From Gemmata sp051859125 (GTDB lineage Bacteria > Planctomycetota > Planctomycetia > Gemmatales > Gemmataceae), in the NCBI RefSeq assembly GCF_051859125.1, contig NZ_JBHYGG010000201.1, positions 1 through 64,000 of the forward strand: a DNA stretch of 64,000 bases, in the 5' to 3' direction. Positions 59,437 to 64,000 of the stretch are shown here, piece by piece (the stretch's first letter is position 1; each line of letters starts with the position of its first letter). The notes under the pieces were generated by a model. It saw only the letters and a list, made by a program, of their open reading frames with translations. It was not told the origin of the DNA and did no database searches. A program made the translations under genes and the position numbers.

Positions 59437-59498
59437 TGGGGCAGGCATTCTTGCCTGCCTCGTAAGGCACCGGGCGGCAGGCAAGAATGCCTGCCCCA
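59437..59498. repeat. Long inverted repeat, 23-bp perfect arms
   Basis: The arms 59437-59459 and 59476-59498 are perfectly complementary around a 16-base loop. It lies upstream of the thioredoxin gene. The arm sequence is of the GGCAGGCAAGAATGCCTGCC type. Confidence 0.75.
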
Positions 59499-59527
59499 CC
59501 AGAGACACCCCGCGCCTGCTGATTCTT

Positions 59528-59555
59528 GTAGGGGCCGCCCTCTGTGGCGGCCCGC
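59528..59555. repeat. Single arm of the 54152-54228 repeat family
   Basis: 27 of 28 bases match the right arm of the inverted repeat at 54201-54228. There is no matching left arm nearby, so this is a solo or decayed copy. Confidence 0.7.
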
Positions 59556-59569
59556 CAACCGCCTGTGAT

Positions 59570-59788
59570 TCAGACCGGTCGAACGCACAGCCGGGCCTTC
59601 ACGTCGTCCCACGTCGAGCCCGCCTTCGGGTCCGCGTGGAACGCCGCGAGCCGCTGATCGAGGTCGGCCTTCTGGGCGTCCGTCAGCGGGGGCTCCGTGT
59701 CGAGGCTGTCCCACAACTCGCCGATCAGGGCGAGCCGCTCCTCGACCGAGAGCCGGTCGAGGCCGAGTGATTGCAGTGTCGCGGACAT
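59570..59788 (-). CDS. Addiction-module antitoxin-like protein, no partner toxin seen
   Basis: The 72-residue protein starts at ATG 59788 with GAGGAG upstream. LDRLSVEERLALIGELWDSL matches the start of the putative addiction-module (TIGR02574) antitoxin family. Usually a RelE/ParE-type toxin gene follows; here the next bases are repeat DNA and then the thioredoxin gene. It is thus an orphan antitoxin or a domesticated regulator. Confidence 0.75.
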   Translation of the reverse strand: MSATLQSLGLDRLSVEERLALIGELWDSLDTEPPLTDAQKADLDQRLAAFHADPKAGSTWDDVKARLCVRPV

Positions 59789-59802
59789 ACGCACTCCTCG
59801 GT

Positions 59803-60711
59803 TCAATTCGCCTTCCCGAACCCCATCAGTTTAGCAGCCGTGCCGCCGAAGACCTTGGCCCGGTCGGCGGCGCTCAGGTGAGCGAGCAGCGCCGCGACCC
59901 GCTCGCGCTCCTTGAGGTAGCTCTTGCCGGTCGCCTTCGCGTCGAACCCGCCGCCGAACATGAGCCGGTCGACCCCGAACGCCTCGGTGAGTTGCTTCAC
60001 GACCGCCTGCGGGTCGCGGTGCGGGTAGGCGTTCGCGGTCGGCACCGACGAGAGCTTCACCACCACGTTGTCGAACTTCGCCCACCGCAGCACCACGGCG
60101 TACTCCTTCTCGGTGCCCTGGAACGGCCGGCCGAGGTGGTCGACGAACACACGGGTGCCCTTGAACTCCTTGATGAGCGGTTCGAACCCCTCGGCGTACT
60201 TCGGCTCGAAGTGGAGTTGCACCGCGAGCCCGCTGTCGGCGGCGGCCTGCCAGAGCGCCTTGAGTTCGGGCTTGCCGAACGGCGGGAGGCGGTCGGCCTG
60301 GTAGGCGTGGACGCGCGCCGCCACGAGCGGCACCTTCTTGGCGAGTTCCGTGATCTTTGCCGGCGTACCGTCGCGCTCGGTGAAGAACAGGCAGGTGCCC
60401 TTGAGCTTGCCCTTGCCGACCGCGAGGCAGTGTTCGAGGTACCGGTGGTCGTCCTGGTACGGCTCGGGGTGAACGACGACCGCGTAATCGACGCCGGCCT
60501 CCTTCATGCACGCGTTGAGGTGTTCGGGGCTCGCTGCATCGTCGGGCTTGTACGGCGCGTCCTTGTGGTACGGGAACGCGGCGCTGTCCTTGCCGGCGAA
60601 GCAGTGCAGGTGCGTATCGACGACCGGCACCCGCTCGGCCGCGGCCCCGCACACGCGCCCCGCGACCGAACCAACAACCGCCGCAGCGAGGAACTCACGT
60701 CGGGTGTGCAT
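59803..60711 (-). CDS. Exported amidohydrolase-2 family protein
   Basis: This 302-residue protein has a Tat signal (MHTRREFLAAAVVGSVAGRV) and an amidohydrolase TIM-barrel: VDTHLHCF metal site, VVVHPEPYQDD, GLAVQLHFEP, VFVDHLGRPF and a late MFGGGFDA. It probably hydrolyses or decarboxylates a small cyclic compound; the substrate is unknown. The antitoxin-like gene starts 15 bases after its stop, so the two are probably cotranscribed. Confidence 0.85.
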   Translation of the reverse strand: MHTRREFLAAAVVGSVAGRVCGAAAERVPVVDTHLHCFAGKDSAAFPYHKDAPYKPDDAASPEHLNACMKEAGVDYAVVVHPEPYQDDHRYLEHCLAVGKGKLKGTCLFFTERDGTPAKITELAKKVPLVAARVHAYQADRLPPFGKPELKALWQAAADSGLAVQLHFEPKYAEGFEPLIKEFKGTRVFVDHLGRPFQGTEKEYAVVLRWAKFDNVVVKLSSVPTANAYPHRDPQAVVKQLTEAFGVDRLMFGGGFDAKATGKSYLKERERVAALLAHLSAADRAKVFGGTAAKLMGFGKAN

Positions 60712-60758
60712 GCGAAGGCTCCGAAGAATGCTTGGTGGGCCATCCTACCTTCGCCCAT

Positions 60759-63044
60759 TTACTGTGGGGAGTCCATCAGGTCCAAGTTTGCCTTGGCTAC
60801 GACCCACTCGGCGAGCGCGGATCGCAGTTCGGGGATTAGGCTCATTATCTGCTGATTTGCCCACCCATCCAGGTTCTCCAAGTTCTGAACCGTTCGCTCG
60901 ATGTCGGCCATGATTGCTTCATGGGAACGCCTGTACTTGTGGTCTAGATCACGTCGGTGAGGATCCGAGATCCCGGTAGAGGGGTCGAAGCGGAACGAGG
61001 CCGCCACTGACTCCCTCCAGGCGAGAAGATTGGCTGTTCGGTCGGGTCCGAACCCGCCGATCCGCTGAATCCTGTTCGGCTGAACGTCTGCGGCGGTTTG
61101 AATGCCATTTGCGATGAGGAGTTGCTTGAGTTTACCCCCGATGTTCGGGATGTCCGATTCGGCGATGACGTGGTCCCGCATGTGCTGATCTCGCGCTGCC
61201 TGTTCGGAATCTTTCCCGATTGTCGCCAACTCGTGCCGATACTCGGCCTGCAAGCCACGGATACGCTCCGCCAGATTCGAGACCGATTCGACAAGAGATC
61301 GGTGGCGTGCCTCATGGTTGTCGCACAGTTGACCCCAGAGACGTTCGACTTCGCGCACTCGTCTTACCGAACGATCCAACAATTCTCTTCGACGGCGACG
61401 TTCTCGCTGGTATGGCGAGGTAGAGACGACCACCCAAAAGGCGACTCCAAACACCGCAACAGTCGGTAAACCGATGAAGAGAAAAACTCTGCTCGCGAAC
61501 CCAATCAGCGTAAACAGCACACCAATCGCCGTCGCAAAGGCCAGAACGTAGGCCGTGTTTTGCGACGTAGCAACGTCTTCGGACACTGGTGTCGGCTCGG
61601 GTTCTTCAGCAGGAAGGTACGCGGCCCGGTCATAAACGTAGAGCGCGAGTTCGACGGCTTTAGCGCGGGCGAGGTGCCGCCGAATTTTCTCTTCGTCGAC
61701 CGCAAACCCGGTGGGTGCTGTTGGTGCCGACGTTCGGGTCAAGCTCCCCGGAGACAGTACAGCGGGACGAGCAACTTGGTTCGCAGCGGGCCAGGTCAGA
61801 GACGTCAGTTGCTGATGCAGTTCTCCTCCGCTCGTTGGGCGGAGGTCCGGGTTCCGCGCAACGCACCGACCGATGAGGTCAATAACCGGGTCCGGTGCGC
61901 CGGCATCGCGGAGGTCGTGGCCGAAGTCCGCACCCGGACTGTGGGCAAGTTGGCCGGTAAACATTTGGTACGCGATCACCCCAAGGGCATGGACATCGTC
62001 CCGCGGGTCGGGGTCGCTCCCGTCTCGCTGCTGGGGGCTCGAGTATAGGGGGGTGTGCGAACCCCGAAGGTGACTCAGCAACCGCCCTGTGGCAGTTCCG
62101 CCGCGCCGGTCCTCGGCGATTGCTGCCTTTGCCGTGACGGCCCCTATTCCGAAGTCGGTGATGAGTATCCTGCGCCGGTCCTGACTCACAAGGATGTTGC
62201 TCGGCTTCAGATCGCGGTGAACGATTGCCGGAGCGAGGCGGTGGAAGTGCGCGACCGCACTACTCAACTGTTTGAGGCACGCCAGCACCTGATCCGCACG
62301 CTGGTCCGGGGCTCTCAACCGCAATTGGAGAATAATGTCCGCAAGGTCTCCACCAGGAACGTACTCGTACATCAGCCAGGGTGCCGCTCCGTCGAGGTGT
62401 ACGTGCTTCAATTGCACGATGTTTTGGTGCTGACCGGCCGACATCACGCGGTCGATCAAACCGCTCTCGTGCTTCAAGTCGCGGGCCTGCTGGCCGTGGC
62501 AGAACTTCACCGCCCCGGACAGCGACGACATTGATCGGTGCCGCGCCAACCACACCTCACCGAACCCGCCCGCACCTAACAGATCCACGAGCGACCAACC
62601 CGCCAATCCCGGCAGCGGGTCGTTCGGCTTGAACCGCGGCGGACGGGCGGGAAGTAGCTTCAGCACGTCGTCGGGCGAATTCAGCGAGAACGCCGGGGGC
62701 ACCGTCTTGCCGCTCACGTCGTCGGGCCGCTTGAGCGACGCACGCACCGCGCCCGGGACTTGAGACAGGTAGAGTTCGAGGTTTAACCGCTCTTCCGAAG
62801 AGGCTGAGGATGGTACAACGGCCTTTACGGCCTCCACGGCAGCGTTTCGAGCCACCTCGAAACTCGCTTCGGCGAGTTGCTGAATCTCCTTGCGCATCTC
62901 AGCTTCTTTCGTCCGCTCGCGGTACTTCTTCCACGCACCCGCGGCGACCGCGGAGGCGAATTTACCGCCGGGGACCATCTCGGCCAAACCGTTCAACCCA
63001 TTCTCGGCAACTGATTCGGCAACGCACCGGAAGAACGCAATCAT
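60759..63044 (-). CDS. Membrane Ser/Thr protein kinase with helix-hairpin-helix domain
   Basis: The 761-residue protein has a helical N-terminus (1-145), then a Hanks-type kinase domain (about 150-415). Visible features are the glycine loop GAGGFGEV (157-164), K180, HRD at 276-278 and DFG at 297-299. Two membrane helices follow (about 485-535: VLAFATAIGVLFTLIGFASR, LFIGLPTVAVFGVAFWVVVS), then a coiled coil. A helix-hairpin-helix follows (SDIPNIGGKLKQLLIANGIQ ... IQRIGGFGPDRTANLL). Kinases with HhH domains are known from TerY-P-type loci; none of the partners is here. The start is the ATG at 63044, after AGGA. Confidence 0.88.
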   Translation of the reverse strand: MIAFFRCVAESVAENGLNGLAEMVPGGKFASAVAAGAWKKYRERTKEAEMRKEIQQLAEASFEVARNAAVEAVKAVVPSSASSEERLNLELYLSQVPGAVRASLKRPDDVSGKTVPPAFSLNSPDDVLKLLPARPPRFKPNDPLPGLAGWSLVDLLGAGGFGEVWLARHRSMSSLSGAVKFCHGQQARDLKHESGLIDRVMSAGQHQNIVQLKHVHLDGAAPWLMYEYVPGGDLADIILQLRLRAPDQRADQVLACLKQLSSAVAHFHRLAPAIVHRDLKPSNILVSQDRRRILITDFGIGAVTAKAAIAEDRRGGTATGRLLSHLRGSHTPLYSSPQQRDGSDPDPRDDVHALGVIAYQMFTGQLAHSPGADFGHDLRDAGAPDPVIDLIGRCVARNPDLRPTSGGELHQQLTSLTWPAANQVARPAVLSPGSLTRTSAPTAPTGFAVDEEKIRRHLARAKAVELALYVYDRAAYLPAEEPEPTPVSEDVATSQNTAYVLAFATAIGVLFTLIGFASRVFLFIGLPTVAVFGVAFWVVVSTSPYQRERRRRRELLDRSVRRVREVERLWGQLCDNHEARHRSLVESVSNLAERIRGLQAEYRHELATIGKDSEQAARDQHMRDHVIAESDIPNIGGKLKQLLIANGIQTAADVQPNRIQRIGGFGPDRTANLLAWRESVAASFRFDPSTGISDPHRRDLDHKYRRSHEAIMADIERTVQNLENLDGWANQQIMSLIPELRSALAEWVVAKANLDLMDSPQ

Positions 63045-63191
63045 GGGCATCCTGAAGCGTAAGACAGAAGCGTTCGGTCGAATGATGATACCAGACGCCC
63101 CTGCCGCGTGCGATGCGCTCCGGACTACCTTTCGCCCGCGGGAGGCGTAGGACAATCCCGTTGCCTCACGCTCCACGAACGACCGGTTGAG

Positions 63192-64000
63192 ATGCCCGAA
63201 CCCACCCCCGCGCCCACACCCGCTGCCGCCCCCAGGTCGCACGTCCTCGAAGCGCTGCTGCTGGCGGCCGCGTTCGCGGTCGCGCACACGCAGTCGCCGC
63301 TGTACTACTCCAACCAGAACCAGTACTTCGTTCACGGCCTCGCGAACGGCGGGCACGTCAACCTGTCCCACGACTGGCTCGCCGGCACCACCGACCCCAC
63401 GCCGGTGTTCACCGCACTCGTCGCGGTCGGCTACAGGCACCTCGGCGAGTGGTCGTTCCAGGCCGCGTACTTCGCGCTGCTCATGGCGTACTTCCTGAGC
63501 GTCCGCTGGCTCACCGCCGCGACGCCGGGGGTGCCGGACACCCGCGCGTTCCGGCTCGCGTGGGCCGCCGGGTTCGTCGCGGCGCACGCGGCGGTGCTGC
63601 GGGTGCTGTCGGTGGCGGCCGCGGGCGTCGACTACCCGTGGTTCCTCCAGGCCGGCGTCGCCGGGCAGTACGTCCTCGGGCCGGGGCTCCAGCCGTCGGC
63701 GTTCGGCGTGCTGATCGTCGCCGGGCTCGCGGCGTTCGCGCACCGGCGGTCCACGCTCGCGTGCGGGCTGGTCGCAGCGGCGTGCGCGTTCCACTCGACG
63801 TACATGCTCGCGGCCGGGTCGCTCGTGCTCGGGTTCCTGATCACGATGTTCCGCGAGGACGACGACGCGGGGCCGCTCGCGTTCCGCGGGCTGGTGCTGG
63901 CGTCGCTGATCGTCGCGCCGGTCGCCGCGTTCACGCTGTTCACGTTCGGCCCGCACGACCCGCGGACGTTCGAGACGGCCCAGCAGATCCTCGCCACCAT
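63192..64000 (+). CDS. Polytopic membrane protein, cut by the window end
   Basis: The frame is open from ATG 63192 to the end of the window (269 codons). The N-terminus is Pro/Ala-rich, then LEALLLAAAFAVAHTQSPLY and YYSNQNQYFVHGLANGGHVN. Several hydrophobic helices follow, including AWAAGFVAAHAAVLRVLSV and LACGLVAAACAFHSTYMLAA. The pattern resembles Planctomycete integral membrane proteins of unknown role. It diverges from the kinase gene. Confidence 0.75.
   Translation, partial: MPEPTPAPTPAAAPRSHVLEALLLAAAFAVAHTQSPLYYSNQNQYFVHGLANGGHVNLSHDWLAGTTDPTPVFTALVAVGYRHLGEWSFQAAYFALLMAYFLSVRWLTAATPGVPDTRAFRLAWAAGFVAAHAAVLRVLSVAAAGVDYPWFLQAGVAGQYVLGPGLQPSAFGVLIVAGLAAFAHRRSTLACGLVAAACAFHSTYMLAAGSLVLGFLITMFREDDDAGPLAFRGLVLASLIVAPVAAFTLFTFGPHDPRTFETAQQILAT

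Noticed and set aside
60759..63956. Kinase frame extended to 1065 codons
   Set aside because: The upstream part is the antisense of the membrane-protein gene at 63192; a start at 63044 has a ribosome site.

Overview
The window looks like a Planctomycete of the Gemmataceae (Gemmata-type) and is very GC-rich. The evidence is family content: prepilin-like proteins with the N-terminus AFTLIELLVVIAIIA (DUF1559) each followed by a small lipoprotein, TIGR02996 leader domains, a TIGR03067 protein, a DUF1501 protein, ECF sigma factors paired with FecR/LamG proteins, a sulfatase and WD40-like secreted proteins. Family names come from memory of motifs, not from searches.

Layout. (1) 431-1696 is an array of eleven tRNA genes: Asn, Gln, Gln, Lys, Phe, Gly, Arg(TCG, degenerate), Pro, Arg(TCT), Pro, Arg(CCG). 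(2) 1675-45452 is an integrated element of 43,753 bp, bounded by a perfect 25-bp repeat of the 3' end of tRNA-Arg(CCG) (1675-1699 and 45428-45452). The next array member, tRNA-Arg(ACG), lies just beyond the right repeat at 45456, so the element split one tRNA array. (3) 45456-64000 is flanking chromosome.

The element. Its left end holds a tyrosine integrase and a minus-strand regulatory/replication operon: ParB-like protein, degenerate primase plus winged helix, excisionase-like HTH. The attachment core lies inside the integrase reading frame. The last 59 codons of the integrase, in the same frame and with their terminator, are stranded at the other end (45427-45250), so integration swaps the integrase C-terminus. 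Next come a diadenylate-cyclase-like protein, a ribbon-helix-helix regulator facing a sigma-70-type promoter with embedded palindromes, and a protein fusing a sigma-70-like domain to a ParB-like domain. An AAA ATPase/subtilase pair (18885-22659) resembles the IetAS anti-phage system. The middle carries cargo: two ECF sigma/FecR-LamG pairs, a bacteriophytochrome-like photosensor without kinase domain, and a pectin-type set (rhamnogalacturonate lyase, sugar isomerase, esterase). The right end (39982-44936, minus strand) is a phage tail module with tape measure; I see no capsid, portal or large terminase. The element is therefore best read as a prophage-derived integrative island.

The chromosome to the right has DUF1501, sulfatase, PII, cytochrome c'-like, SDR, SpoIIE-type phosphatase, bifunctional-nuclease, thioredoxin, amidohydrolase and Ser/Thr kinase genes. 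They are separated by long perfect inverted repeats of families not seen in the element.
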